64,000 bases of DNA from Alistipes megaguti (GTDB taxonomy: Bacteria; Bacteroidota; Bacteroidia; Bacteroidales; Rikenellaceae): the NCBI RefSeq assembly GCF_900604385.1, contig NZ_LR027382.1, positions 1,054,001 to 1,118,000 on the forward strand. Direction: 5' to 3'. Positions 24,560 to 33,910 of the stretch are shown in pieces. The notes below the pieces were generated by a model that ran no database searches, was not told where the DNA came from, and worked only from the letters and a program-made list of their open reading frames with translations. How positions within the stretch are numbered: the stretch's first letter is position 1; each line of letters begins with the position of its first letter. The translations under genes and the position numbers were made by a program.

Positions 24560-25340
24560 ATATACGGATATTGAGCTGTTGCTCGTAGAGGCGATCTACG
24601 GCCGGAGCCGCCGGAAGCGTGTGCGTCAGCTTCAGATCCCGAACCGTGACGGAGGGCCGCTGCGCCTTCTCGCCGAAGGTCAGAAAATGGACATGAAGCC
24701 GCCGATGCGTCGTGTCGGTCGTAAACTGCCGCGTAAAACGCTCCTCCCGGTTGCGGCGGAGCATCGTCGTATAGGTCCCCGTCCGCGTGCTGTCCCGACG
24801 CTCCAGCCACATCAGGGCCTTCAGACCCCGCGGATTCCGGTCCAACGAATCAATCTCGTAGCGCAGCGACAGATCATACTCACCAGGCTCGACATCCACC
24901 GTAAAACTCAACAGCGAGGTATCCCGAAGCGAGCGAACCCGAATCAGCGAATCCGAACGAAGCGTCTCCGTAAAGGTCCGCCGAGCCACGTTGTCGATCG
25001 TATCCAGAATGGCTACCTCCCGGTTGTAGATCTTCCCCTCGGCCTCCAGCAGGTCGATCGCACGCTCCACCACATCGCCCAGACGCGCACTCTTGCGTTT
25101 CGAAAAGTTGCCGATCGTATAGTGGACATCGTCGGTCGTATAGCCGTAGCGCGCAAAGATCGGTTCGTACAGACGCAGCGAATCCGTCGGAACCTTCTCC
25201 ACATTGAGGTAGGCATTCGTCAGGAACGCATCGTGGAAGATCAACGCCAGTTCGTCGTCCGGAATGATCGTATGCCGGTTGCAGCCCGCCAGAAGCAGGC
25301 CCGTCAACGCATACAGCAGATATCGTTTCATCTTCATCAT
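24510..25340 (-). CDS. DUF4296-like lipoprotein
   Basis: The 276-residue protein starts MMKMKRYLLYALTG with a lipobox-like LLAGC at about residues 16-20. The N-terminal third (IIPDDELALIFHDAFLTNAYLN and GYTTDDVHYTIGNFSKRK) matches the DUF4296 pattern of Bacteroidetes. The rest is a beta-rich domain with many S/T/R. The start overlaps the stop of the FtsX-like gene upstream (ATGATGA). The function is unknown; it is probably an outer-membrane or periplasmic lipoprotein. Confidence 0.75.
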   Translation of the reverse strand: MMKMKRYLLYALTGLLLAGCNRHTIIPDDELALIFHDAFLTNAYLNVEKVPTDSLRLYEPIFARYGYTTDDVHYTIGNFSKRKSARLGDVVERAIDLLEAEGKIYNREVAILDTIDNVARRTFTETLRSDSLIRVRSLRDTSLLSFTVDVEPGEYDLSLRYEIDSLDRNPRGLKALMWLERRDSTRTGTYTTMLRRNREERFTRQFTTDTTHRRLHVHFLTFGEKAQRPSVTVRDLKLTHTLPAAPAVDRLYEQQLNIRIFADEFFRKALPPQDSL

Positions 25341-26545
25341 CGGGTTGTTTTCTTTATCATGCTGCGGACCGTCACGTTCGCAAGCAGCGCCGCTACCACC
25401 GCAAAGGCCGCCGCAACGACCACCAGATCCGTCATGCGGAACTCCACCGGATAGCTCTTCGTGAGGAAACTCTCCGCCGGAATCTCGATCAGACCCAGAT
25501 GCTGCTGCAGAAGGCTCAACGTCACCCCTACGACCAGTCCGATCACACCCCCCAGGCCGCAGATCAGCAACCCCTCGGTGCGGAAGATCGACCGGATCAG
25601 GTCCGTATCGGCTCCCAGCGCCCGCAGCGTCTCCACGTCGCCGCGCTTCTCGACGATGAGCATCGACAGCGCCCCCACCACCGAAAACGAGGCCACAACC
25701 AGAACCAGCAGCGCAATGAAGAAGATGCCCCACTTCTCATAGGTCATGATCCGGTAGAACGATGCCCGCAGTTCGTCGCGTGTCCGGACCTGAAACCCGT
25801 CGCCAGCCGATGCCGCGACCGCTTCGCGCGTCCGCTCGGGGCTGGCCCCCGGGGTCAGCCGGATCTGGACGGCCGAAACCCGGTCCGGCGTCTCGAAGAG
25901 CGACTGCGCCAGCCGCAGCGAGGTCAGCACGTAGGTCCGTTCCGTATCGAGGTCCAGCACGTAGACACCCCCCACGGGCTCCGTGCGGCGCGTATAGTTG
26001 TCCATCGGCAGCAGCGTCGAGAAACTCCCCCGGCGCACGGCGTACATCGTCACGTCGGCATCCGCCAGCGAGCGAATCCCCAGCATCCACGCCATCGACT
26101 GTCCGATGACCAGCCGCTCGAGATCGCCCAGGCGCACCCGCCACTGGCCCGTCACCACGGCATCCGACAGGTCGAAGACCTCGCCGTAGGAGTCATCCAC
26201 GCCCCGCAGCGTCGCCGTGGCCTGGCGCCCCCCGTGTTCGAGCAGCACGCTCTGTTCCAGCGTGAGCGACAGGGCACCGACCCCCGGAATCCGCCGCAGC
26301 GCCGCCGTGTCGAGATCCGTCACCGAGAAGGTCTGACCCCGCCGCGGCGTTAGCGTCAACTCCGCGTCAAAGGCCGAATACATCGACTTGACCAGCGTCT
26401 CGAATCCGTTGAAGACCGACAGCAGGATCACCATCGCCGCCACGGGAATCGCCACGGCAGCCACGCTCAACCCCGAAATCAGATTCACGACCGAACGTGA
26501 ACGGGGTGAGAAGAAATATCGCCGGGCTATGTAGCGGGAAAGCAT
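25337..26545 (-). CDS. LolC/LolE-like lipoprotein-releasing permease
   Basis: The 402-residue ABC permease has an N-terminal helix (VNLISGLSVAAVAIPVAAMVILLSVFNGF), a large periplasmic MacB-like domain, and three C-terminal helices (IFFIALLVLVVASFSVVGALSMLIVEKR, FRTEGLLICGLGGVIGLVVG, DLVVVAAAFAVVAALLANVTV, each cut here to key parts). The LolC/E signature RRYFFSPRSRSVVNLISGLS opens the protein. It should help release outer-membrane lipoproteins with an ATPase (LolD) not in this window. It overlaps the next gene by 4 bp and follows rbfA. Confidence 0.88.
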   Translation of the reverse strand: MLSRYIARRYFFSPRSRSVVNLISGLSVAAVAIPVAAMVILLSVFNGFETLVKSMYSAFDAELTLTPRRGQTFSVTDLDTAALRRIPGVGALSLTLEQSVLLEHGGRQATATLRGVDDSYGEVFDLSDAVVTGQWRVRLGDLERLVIGQSMAWMLGIRSLADADVTMYAVRRGSFSTLLPMDNYTRRTEPVGGVYVLDLDTERTYVLTSLRLAQSLFETPDRVSAVQIRLTPGASPERTREAVAASAGDGFQVRTRDELRASFYRIMTYEKWGIFFIALLVLVVASFSVVGALSMLIVEKRGDVETLRALGADTDLIRSIFRTEGLLICGLGGVIGLVVGVTLSLLQQHLGLIEIPAESFLTKSYPVEFRMTDLVVVAAAFAVVAALLANVTVRSMIKKTTR

Positions 26546-26558
26546 GGCAGACCGTGTC

Positions 26559-26900
26559 TCAGTCCTCCTTCAACGCCTTCTCGATGTGCTCGATATACTC
26601 GAGCGAGTCGTCCAGGAAGAACTGGATCTCCGGGATGTTCTTCAGCTGGTTGCGGATCCGCTGCCCCAGGGCCCGACGGATGAACCAGCTCTGGTGCTCG
26701 AAGCGCTCCATGAGCGCCTGGCTCTGCTCGAAGGGGAAGATGCTCACGTAGATCTTCGCATAGCTGAAATCCGGAGATACCCGGACGCCCGTCACCGTGA
26801 CCAAGGCCCCGCGAACCAGCGAGGCCCCCTCCTTCTGGAAGATATCCGCCACATCCTTCTGGATCTGTTTGGCGATTTTCTGTTGTCGCGTTGTTTCCAT
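26559..26900 (-). CDS. rbfA: Ribosome-binding factor A
   Basis: RbfA (113 residues) is a 30S assembly factor needed for 16S rRNA 5' processing. It opens TTRQQKIAKQIQKDVADIF, has VTVTGVRVSPDFSYAKIYVS at residues about 34-53 and ends RNQLKNIPEIQFFLDDSLEYIEHIE split over the KH-like fold. Length is normal. It lies between the LolC/E-like permease and an outer-membrane protein gene in a minus-strand run. Confidence 0.95.
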   Translation of the reverse strand: METTRQQKIAKQIQKDVADIFQKEGASLVRGALVTVTGVRVSPDFSYAKIYVSIFPFEQSQALMERFEHQSWFIRRALGQRIRNQLKNIPEIQFFLDDSLEYIEHIEKALKED

Positions 26901-26912
26901 AATTTCCTCGTT

Positions 26913-27737
26913 TTACAGTCCGAACTTGAATACCTCCTTGTTCTTCTCGCGTTTCGGCCGCGGCTTCCACGTCTCGAATCCCTCCTTGTTGAAGCGGTAG
27001 CTCAATCCGACGGAGATCGTCAGGTTGTCCAGCGGCGATCGCATCGGCGTCGTATAGAAGGGGTTCTCCGGCCCGTCGTCGGCATTGTCGTAGTAACGGT
27101 TGCGGTTGCGCACGATATCCGAATAGCCGAAGTAGTAGCGAACCCGGAAGTTCAGCTCGAAGCGCCGGATCAGAAACGCGATGCCGCCGCCACCCGCCAG
27201 ACCGTAGCCCCAGCGGTTGTCGCGCGGCACCTTGAACGTATAGGTGCCCCCTTCGGTCCCCTTCTCACGCGTCTGCGTGTCGATGAAATACTCCTGCTCC
27301 CACGTCGACGAGAAGTTGTAGAAGAAGGTCGCCGCGGCCTCCAGATAGACCCGGACATGGTTCCGAAGCAGATAGACGTGCGGCTGCCACACCACCGGAA
27401 GAACCACCGAATTGATCCGTCGCGTATAGTAGAGATAGTTGGCCGTCTCCTTCTCGTCGACCTGCGAGGCGTTCGTCGCAAACGAATAGGCCTGCTGCTG
27501 GAACTCCAGATCGACGCCGAAGCCCCCCACGAAACGCTGATGACCGTAGTAACGCCACGTCAGACCCCCGCTGTAGAGACCCCAGAGCGCCCGCGTCTCC
27601 TGCTTCGGGTCAAATCGTCCGTTGCCCATGCCGTAGCCCCCGATGACGCCCAGCGTATGCTGCGAACTGGCCGCTTCGACGGCTAACAGTCCCGCCGCCG
27701 ACAGCAGCCATATCCGCATATGTCGTCTTCCTGTCAT
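26913..27737 (-). CDS. Outer-membrane beta-barrel protein (PorT-like)
   Basis: The 274-residue protein has a signal peptide (MRIWLLSAAGLLAVEA, the mature part starting near QHTLG) and then alternating amphipathic strands rich in Y, F and R. Examples are WRYYGHQRFVGGFGVDLEF, ELNFRVRYYFGYSD and TISVGLSYRFNKEGFE. That fits a porin/PorT family barrel. It could contribute to envelope biogenesis, but no specific role is supported. The start may be at 27719 (MRIWLL). It follows the Ig-like domain protein with 1 bp between them. Confidence 0.65.
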   Translation of the reverse strand: MTGRRHMRIWLLSAAGLLAVEAASSQHTLGVIGGYGMGNGRFDPKQETRALWGLYSGGLTWRYYGHQRFVGGFGVDLEFQQQAYSFATNASQVDEKETANYLYYTRRINSVVLPVVWQPHVYLLRNHVRVYLEAAATFFYNFSSTWEQEYFIDTQTREKGTEGGTYTFKVPRDNRWGYGLAGGGGIAFLIRRFELNFRVRYYFGYSDIVRNRNRYYDNADDGPENPFYTTPMRSPLDNLTISVGLSYRFNKEGFETWKPRPKREKNKEVFKFGL

Positions 27738-27738
27738 G

Positions 27739-29781
27739 TTATCTGAAATTGCTGAACATGCTTCCGGCCGAACCGAAGCTGCTGTTGTTCATATTCTGCG
27801 GCTGCTCCTTCTTCTTCGGACCCTCCTTGGCCCGCTTCTCCGCCTCACGGCGCAGGCGCTGGAGCTCCCGCTCGTCGAGCATCCGCGACAGCGACTGCAT
27901 CGTCACCGGAGCAAAGATCCGGTCCATATCCATCGTGAACTCGATCTCCCAGTTGGTCTTCGTCGCAAAGGTATCCTCACCCTCCGCGTTGACATACATC
28001 TCGGCTCGCTCCGGCTGGCGACGCTCGACCAGATTGCCCGTATCCCACTTGCCGTTGCCGTTGCGGTCCTCGATGATGCGGAACTTGATCTCCCCGGCCG
28101 GCACGTAGTTGAACTGGATGTCGCCCGCAACAACGTCGCGCCGCTCCTGCTTCAGCGTCCCGCTCCCGTCGAGCAGCTGCACGATGTAGCGCATCTGCGG
28201 ATCCCGGGCCGCAACGTGGATCTTCACCGTGGCGAACTTCTCCGGATCGTAGACCGTATATTTCCCCACGATTGAGTCGTTGGCGTAGCCCGCCACGTCG
28301 CGGAAAACACTGTCCGGGATCGTCAGCGTATACTGCCCCCCCGGAACCCAATCCGCACGCAGGTACCACCGCCTCAGCATCGCCGTGTCGTGGACCATGT
28401 GGATCGGGACATCCTCGATCGTATTGTCCTCCAGCTGCCGCGTCAGCAGCATCCGCGACGTGTCGGCCTCGACCAGCGGGTAGTCGAAGTCGATCGTCAG
28501 GTGGTTCTCCGGATTCAGATCCCCGGACGTCGGCATGTTGAAGACGAAGGGATTCTCCTGCTTCGGCTCCACAAACTCCTCGCCCGCCGTCTCGGCCTTC
28601 TTCCGGGCTCGCTCGATCTTCTCCCGCGCACGCTCCTGCTCCTTGGTCTCGATCAGCCGCCACGAAAGCTTCAGTTGCGTCGTGTCGGGCTGCAGGCGGT
28701 TCAGCGTATCGTGTTTCAGATAGACGAGCTGACCCTTGATCGTATCCGGAAGCTCGGCCGACGGGACGTTGAACCACAGCGCGATGGTATCCTTGCCGAC
28801 GGTCTGCGGATCGACGATCACCCGATCCTCCGGAATGCTGTCGAATCGCAGCGACCGGATCACCGGATGCGCCGCCGAAAAGTAGAGCATCGCCTGGTGC
28901 TGCTTCGGACGCTGGCTCTCCGACAGCACCTGACGCTTGAAGGCCTGGTCGGTGAACATCCGGAAGTAAAGCTGCGGCTCGGCCGAGACGTACTGCCGGA
29001 TCGAATCGTACCACATCGCAAAGTCGGGCATCTCGGCCGGATTCCACACCCCGTCGATGAAGCCCACCTGGTCGGTTCCCGGATCGTACATCTGGTTGTC
29101 GTTCTTGTCCTCCACGGCGTAGATCCGGTAGGGGATCGGCTTGAGGTTCTGCGCAATGAAGATGCCGTTGTTCTCCGCCCGCCCGATCACCGCCGGCTGG
29201 TAGTTGAAGAGCGTCGAGTCATACTCCGCCACATCCTTCACCGAATCGGCAGGGTAGAACCAGATGAACGACTTCGAAACCGAATCGGCCCGGTAACCGT
29301 CGGCCGTATAGCCCGACATGACCATCGAGTCGATCTCCGGGCCCGTCGAAAAGACGTAACGCATCGAATAGAGCGGATTGCCCTCGTTATTGTCACGGAT
29401 CGCACTGCCGAAATTCAGCGCATAGGTCGTGTTCGGACGAAGCGTGTCCCGCATCTGGATCACGATGCCGCGGCCACGCATCGTGATCGTCGGCTTCTTC
29501 TTCATCTGCGGCGAGGTGAAGAACTCCTTCTGCTGGTCCTTGATCTGCACGAACTCGTTGAACTCGATGTAGATCTTCCCGTAGTTCACCGTCGGGACAT
29601 TCGTCGTGAAGTTGTCCGGAAGCATCGTCACGATCACCGGCGGCAGCGAGTCCCGAGGACCCCCCGTCGGCGTCATCATGCTCGCACAGCGGCTCAGAAA
29701 GGCCGTGGCAAAGAGCAAAAATACGACCGCTCGCAGAAAATTCATCTTCCCGGCGCTATGGGGTGTCTCCCGTCTCATCAT
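27739..29781 (-). CDS. Large lipoprotein with an Ig-like domain
   Basis: The 680-residue protein begins MMRRE, with the hydrophobic core FLRAVVFLLFATAFLSRC at about residues 14-31 and a likely lipid cysteine at C31. The start overlaps the preceding stop (ATGA), which supports it. The segment PPVIVTMLPDNFTTNVPTVN followed by FNEFVQIKD is the bacterial Ig-like (Big_5/SbsA) pattern. Later DLNPENHLTIDFDYPL may be a second module. A long charged middle (KEQERAREKIERARKKAE) resembles a coiled coil. A role in the envelope is inferred. It is part of the long minus-strand run. Confidence 0.7.
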   Translation of the reverse strand: MMRRETPHSAGKMNFLRAVVFLLFATAFLSRCASMMTPTGGPRDSLPPVIVTMLPDNFTTNVPTVNYGKIYIEFNEFVQIKDQQKEFFTSPQMKKKPTITMRGRGIVIQMRDTLRPNTTYALNFGSAIRDNNEGNPLYSMRYVFSTGPEIDSMVMSGYTADGYRADSVSKSFIWFYPADSVKDVAEYDSTLFNYQPAVIGRAENNGIFIAQNLKPIPYRIYAVEDKNDNQMYDPGTDQVGFIDGVWNPAEMPDFAMWYDSIRQYVSAEPQLYFRMFTDQAFKRQVLSESQRPKQHQAMLYFSAAHPVIRSLRFDSIPEDRVIVDPQTVGKDTIALWFNVPSAELPDTIKGQLVYLKHDTLNRLQPDTTQLKLSWRLIETKEQERAREKIERARKKAETAGEEFVEPKQENPFVFNMPTSGDLNPENHLTIDFDYPLVEADTSRMLLTRQLEDNTIEDVPIHMVHDTAMLRRWYLRADWVPGGQYTLTIPDSVFRDVAGYANDSIVGKYTVYDPEKFATVKIHVAARDPQMRYIVQLLDGSGTLKQERRDVVAGDIQFNYVPAGEIKFRIIEDRNGNGKWDTGNLVERRQPERAEMYVNAEGEDTFATKTNWEIEFTMDMDRIFAPVTMQSLSRMLDERELQRLRREAEKRAKEGPKKKEQPQNMNNSSFGSAGSMFSNFR

Positions 29782-30743
29782 GGTTGTTGGTTTTGCTTTT
29801 CGGCCTCCGGATCATAGGTCGGATTGACCACCAGCCAGCCGTTCGTATCCGTCGCATCGTGCCACAGCCCCCGCCACGGCCGGAACACCAGCGCCGGGAA
29901 GGTCAGCGCATCCGTCTGCGTGAGATCCACCGTCTGCTGCGTATAGGCGTACATCCGGTCGCTGCGGTCCGCTACCACCACCATCAGACTCCCGGCACTG
30001 ACCGACATCTTGTAAAGGCCCGTGCCGCTGTCGGCGTAGCCCCGGAAACTCGGGATCGTCCGCGTGTCGGTCGTGTCGGCCTTCGAGGTGATCCGACCGC
30101 TCACCGCATCGTCGTACGAGGCGATATACCACGCCGTCGTATCGGCCGCATAGGCGTAGACCTCCATCTTCGAGATGGCCGTCTCGGCGGCCCCCTCGCT
30201 CAGCTGCGCCTTCGCGTCCACGTAGCAGTCGCGGTAGACCGGCGGCGCATAGAATTCGTTGTAATAGCTCCAGTTGCCGTCCTTGTAGGAGTTGCCCTCC
30301 TTCCACGTCCGGAAGGTCAGAGCCACGTAGAGGTTCGGCAGATTCACCTCCACCTCCTGCTGCGTATAGGCGTAGAGCCGGTGGACCGGATCCACCGCCA
30401 CGACCATCTGCGTCGGAGACCGCAGCTCGAGGCTCACCCACCCTGTCGTCCCCTCCCGCTCGTAGGGCGCCGACGTCGACACGGGCGTCGTGATCCGCTC
30501 CGAGGGCCGCCCCTTCAGGCTGATGACGCCGTTGAGCGCATCCTCGTAGCTCGACACCGTATAGAGCGCCGTATCGGCGTCGAAGGAGTAGGCCTTCAGC
30601 CCCTCGAACGGCGTGTAGGGATCCGTCGAAAGGGCCTGGGACAGCGGCTTGAGGATATAGTTCGTCCGGATCGAGGTGTCCTTGAAACACCCCGACGCCA
30701 GCAGCCCAAGTCCCGTCAGCAGTATGTACCCGATGCGTTTCAT
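29778..30743 (-). CDS. Lipoprotein of unknown family
   Basis: The 321-residue protein starts MKRIGYILLTGLGLLASGC with a textbook lipobox. The mature part holds two similar halves, each with a Y-A-Y-T-Q-Q element (RLYAYTQQEVEVNLPN and RMYAYTQQTVDLTQTD) followed by LTFRTWKEG or LVFRPWRG, and a preceding SSYEDA or ASYDDA. That suggests an internal duplication of about 150 residues. The family is not recognised. It overlaps the Ig-like gene by 4 bp and follows folK by 8 bp. Confidence 0.7.
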   Translation of the reverse strand: MKRIGYILLTGLGLLASGCFKDTSIRTNYILKPLSQALSTDPYTPFEGLKAYSFDADTALYTVSSYEDALNGVISLKGRPSERITTPVSTSAPYEREGTTGWVSLELRSPTQMVVAVDPVHRLYAYTQQEVEVNLPNLYVALTFRTWKEGNSYKDGNWSYYNEFYAPPVYRDCYVDAKAQLSEGAAETAISKMEVYAYAADTTAWYIASYDDAVSGRITSKADTTDTRTIPSFRGYADSGTGLYKMSVSAGSLMVVVADRSDRMYAYTQQTVDLTQTDALTFPALVFRPWRGLWHDATDTNGWLVVNPTYDPEAEKQNQQP

Positions 30744-30751
30744 CCGGCGTG

Positions 30752-31252
30752 TTATCGTTTCTCTTCGTTGCGAAGCCGTTCCAACATCTCTCCCACGGTC
30801 AGCCCCGTCACCGGATGCCGCCGCTGGTGCATGATCTCGTTCAGCGGAACCAGCGCAAACTCCCGTTCGGCAAGCCGCGGGTGGGGCAGTGTCAACCGTT
30901 CGTCCGACAGCACCACGTCGTCGTAGAAGATCACGTCGATGTCGATCGGCCGCGAACAGTAGGCTGCACCCGACGTCGCCTTCTCGATGGCCTCCGCAGC
31001 CCGGTTGCGCCCCAGGTCCCGTTCGATCGCCTGGCAGGCGTCCAGCACCTCGTGCGGCGTGAGGTCGGTCGAGACCTCCAGCGCCTGGTTCGAGAAGCGC
31101 GTCGAGCTCCGGAAGCCCCACGCCTCGCTCTCGTAACGGTGCGAACAGCGCAGAACCGCGCCTACCCGCGAATTGATCAACTGTTGTGCCGTTTGGAGGG
31201 TCCGCTTCACGTCCCCCAGGTTGCCGCCCATTAACAATGCCACTCGTGCCAT
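30752..31252 (-). CDS. folK: 2-amino-4-hydroxy-6-hydroxymethyldihydropteridine diphosphokinase
   Basis: FolK (166 residues) pyrophosphorylates the pterin precursor of folate. Motifs seen are GGNLGDVKRTLQTA, SHRYESEAWGF, CQAIERDLGR, SRPIDIDVIFYDDVVL and LTLPHPRLAEREFALVPL. Length is normal. It lies between holB and a lipoprotein gene in the minus-strand run. Confidence 0.95.
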   Translation of the reverse strand: MARVALLMGGNLGDVKRTLQTAQQLINSRVGAVLRCSHRYESEAWGFRSSTRFSNQALEVSTDLTPHEVLDACQAIERDLGRNRAAEAIEKATSGAAYCSRPIDIDVIFYDDVVLSDERLTLPHPRLAEREFALVPLNEIMHQRRHPVTGLTVGEMLERLRNEEKR

Positions 31253-31264
31253 ACCGTTACAAAG

Positions 31265-32410
31265 CTACAAATGTTTTATCATCTTGCTCACCGTGAGTGC
31301 AAAATGTGTGAATACGATCGTCGGATTCCCGTTCTGCGCGATCTGCACCCCCGCCCGCTCGATCTCCGCAATCAGCGGCTCGATGTTCTGCGTCCCGACG
31401 AACGGCGCAAATTTCGAGCAGAAGGCCAGCTCCTCGCCCCACAGGTAGCCGATCTGAGGAATCCCCGCATGGAGCATGAAACTCTCCCGCAGCAGCCGCG
31501 CCGCATTGCGCAGAAAGCCCTGCTGCTGCTCGCGCGAGAGCTGCGCCACCTCCTCGGCCCAGCCGATCAGTTCGAGGTGTTTGTCGTTATAGCTCAGACG
31601 CATCAGACTGCAGAAGAGATCGAAATACTCCTTGCGCAGCGCGTCGTTCTCGCCCGCCACCAGGTGCCCCAGTTCGAGCACGTCGCCCCCCGCCAGCCGC
31701 GCCATATTGTGCGCCTGCTGCGGATCGCTCACCCCCCGCCGCCGAGCCTCGGCCTCGAGCACCTCCGGCGTGATGCGCGGCACGGACACCTCCTGCGTCC
31801 GCGAGAGAATCGTCGGAAGCAGCCGGTCGGGACGTTCGCTCACCAGAATGAAGAGCGTCCGCTCCCAAGGCTCCTCCAGAATCTTCAGAATCTTGTTCGC
31901 CGCCTCCTCGTTCATCGTCTCCGGCAGCCAGACCAGCATCGTCTTGTAGTCCGACTCGAAGCTCTTGAACGACAGCTTGCGGATGATTTCGTCCGCCTCA
32001 CGCGCCGAGATCATCCCCTTGAGCGTCTTGCCCAGATCCAGCCGGTCGTACCACTCCTGCGGCGAAAAGTAACCCCGCCGCTCGGCGAACAGTTCGCGGA
32101 ACTGCGGCAGAAACTCGTCGCTCAGCATCGCCTCGCCCGACTTCTTGCCCTGCCGGTTGACCGGAAAGACCAGGTGCAGATCCGGATGGGCCAGCGCCTC
32201 GATCTGCCGGCAGTCCGGGCATTCGCCGCACGAGTCCCCGTCGTGGCGGTGGCGGCAGCAGAGGTACTGCACGTAGGCCACCGCCAAAGCCAGCGTCCCG
32301 TAGCCCGAGGCCCCGGTGAAGAGCTGCGCATGGCTCACCCGTCCGGCATCAACCGAGCGGGTCAGATGCCGTTTCAGATCCTCCTGTCCGATGATATCCG
32401 CAAAGCGCAT
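31265..32410 (-). CDS. holB: DNA polymerase III subunit delta' (HolB-like)
   Basis: The 381-residue clamp-loader subunit begins IIGQEDLKRHLTRSV. The Walker A position reads GASGYGTLALA, without the GK[ST] signature, as is usual for a non-hydrolysing delta'. A four-cysteine zinc module (CGECPDC with the preceding CC) follows at about residues 51-67. The sensor region (LVWLPETMNEEAANKILKILEEP) and ILSRTQEVSV are typical. It lies 12 bp before folK and 3 bp after the flippase gene. Confidence 0.9.
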   Translation of the reverse strand: MRFADIIGQEDLKRHLTRSVDAGRVSHAQLFTGASGYGTLALAVAYVQYLCCRHRHDGDSCGECPDCRQIEALAHPDLHLVFPVNRQGKKSGEAMLSDEFLPQFRELFAERRGYFSPQEWYDRLDLGKTLKGMISAREADEIIRKLSFKSFESDYKTMLVWLPETMNEEAANKILKILEEPWERTLFILVSERPDRLLPTILSRTQEVSVPRITPEVLEAEARRRGVSDPQQAHNMARLAGGDVLELGHLVAGENDALRKEYFDLFCSLMRLSYNDKHLELIGWAEEVAQLSREQQQGFLRNAARLLRESFMLHAGIPQIGYLWGEELAFCSKFAPFVGTQNIEPLIAEIERAGVQIAQNGNPTIVFTHFALTVSKMIKHL

Positions 32411-32413
32411 CCC

Positions 32414-33883
32414 TTAACCCCGTTTCAGTACCGCGCGGAGCATGGCCCCCACGTCGATCCGCTCGCGACGGATCAGGTAGAGCCCGTACACCACAAAGAT
32501 CACTATATTAAACGCATAGCCCGCAAACATATTGTCCACAAGGCGCGACATCGTCTCGCACAGCGCAAAGGCCGCCAGGGCCACGACGACATACTCCCAG
32601 ATCCGTCCCCACGAATAGGGCGTCGGGAAGTAGCGGCGGTTGAGCCACCAGCTCACGGCAACCATCACCGATTCACTGGCCAGACGCGCCCAGGCCGCAC
32701 CGTAGTAACCCCATCGCGGGATCAGGCCGAAGCCGAAGAGCGTCATGGCAACCAGTCCCGAACCCGTCACCACAATGGCCAGCGACGTCCGCTCCTCGCG
32801 TTTGTACCAGAACGAGAGGTTCAGCCACACGCCCGTCAGCACATTGGCCCCCAGCACCACCGGCAGGATGAAGATCCCTTCGCGGAAATCCCGCCCCACG
32901 ATCAGCGCAAAGAGGTCGCGGAAGAGCGCGATGCCCAGAAAGATCACCATCGAGGCCATGACGTAGTATTTCAGCGCCGCGGCGTTCATCGCCACGAAGT
33001 CCGATTTCTTGAAGTTCGACAGGAAGAAGGGCTCCGCCGCCAGCCGGTACATCTGGTAGAAGAGCATCATCACCACGGCGATCTTCGTGATGGCGCCGTA
33101 GACCCCCAGCTGGGCCATCGAGCCCTCCGGAACGAGGTATTTGATCAGCTGGCGGTCGATGAACTCGTTGGCCGTGCCGGCCAGTCCCCCGACCAGCAGC
33201 GGCAGCGAATAGGCGAAAACCGCCGCCAGAAGCGTCCAGTTGATCCGCGGAACGGTGCGGTTCGTGGTCGTCAGGATCGCCAGCCACGTCACTACGCTCG
33301 CCGCCAGATTGGCCACGAAAACCCATCCCACGCCGAAATCCGTCCGGAAAAGCCCCGCCGCTCCGAATCCGAAGGCCAGCACCACGTTCAGCACCACGTT
33401 CAGCGCCTTCAGCCCCACGAAGGTCATCGCCCGCCCCTGCTCGCGCAGCCGCGAGAAGGGAATGCAGCCCCACACGTCGAAGAGGATGATCAGCGCCACC
33501 CAGACGACATACTCCGGATGGGCCACGTAGGCCTCGCCCATAAGCGAGGCAACCCCTCCGCGAAAAAGCGTCATCAGAAGGAAGAAGACCGCCGCGGCCA
33601 GCGACGTGATGCCCCATGTCGTGGCGAAAAGACGCCGTTTGGCCCCCGCCACGTCACCCCCCGCCTCCTCGGCCTTGGCCGAAAAGCGGAAGTAGCTCGA
33701 CTCCATGCCCATCGTCAGCAGCGTCAGCGCCAGCGGAATCAGCGCATAGACGTCGGTGACGATTCCGTAGGTCTCCTGTCCGAACACCCGCGTATAGTAG
33801 GGCGTGAGCAGGTAGCTCAGGAAGCGCACCACGATGGTGCTGATGCCGTAGACGGCAGTCTGTTTGGCCAGTTTTTCGAGCAT
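32414..33883 (-). CDS. Wzx-like polysaccharide flippase
   Basis: The 489-residue protein has about 12-14 transmembrane helices. The first reads MLEKLAKQTAVYGISTIV, and RFLSYLLTPYYTRVFGQETYGI follows, the typical start of the oligosaccharide flippase family. It probably moves lipid-linked sugar units across the inner membrane. The ATG at 33883 is preferred over an upstream in-frame ATG at 33913, because the predicted -7 box lies at 33903-33910. It is the first gene of the ten-gene minus-strand run. Confidence 0.88.
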   Translation of the reverse strand: MLEKLAKQTAVYGISTIVVRFLSYLLTPYYTRVFGQETYGIVTDVYALIPLALTLLTMGMESSYFRFSAKAEEAGGDVAGAKRRLFATTWGITSLAAAVFFLLMTLFRGGVASLMGEAYVAHPEYVVWVALIILFDVWGCIPFSRLREQGRAMTFVGLKALNVVLNVVLAFGFGAAGLFRTDFGVGWVFVANLAASVVTWLAILTTTNRTVPRINWTLLAAVFAYSLPLLVGGLAGTANEFIDRQLIKYLVPEGSMAQLGVYGAITKIAVVMMLFYQMYRLAAEPFFLSNFKKSDFVAMNAAALKYYVMASMVIFLGIALFRDLFALIVGRDFREGIFILPVVLGANVLTGVWLNLSFWYKREERTSLAIVVTGSGLVAMTLFGFGLIPRWGYYGAAWARLASESVMVAVSWWLNRRYFPTPYSWGRIWEYVVVALAAFALCETMSRLVDNMFAGYAFNIVIFVVYGLYLIRRERIDVGAMLRAVLKRG

Positions 33884-33902
33884 ACTGAGACTATATAGGC
33901 AG

Positions 33903-33910
33903 CAAAGATA
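33903..33910 (-). promoter_or_regulatory. -7 box (TATCTTTG) for the flippase-to-hypothetical run
   Basis: The minus-strand TATCTTTG is a full match 20 bp before the flippase start. It may drive all ten genes to 24203, whose gaps are at most about 15 bp and often overlaps. Confidence 0.55.

Noticed and set aside
31271..33898. Long plus-strand open frame opposite holB and the flippase
   Set aside because: It lies antisense to two clear genes, with arginine- and histidine-rich translation typical of reverse-complement shadow frames.
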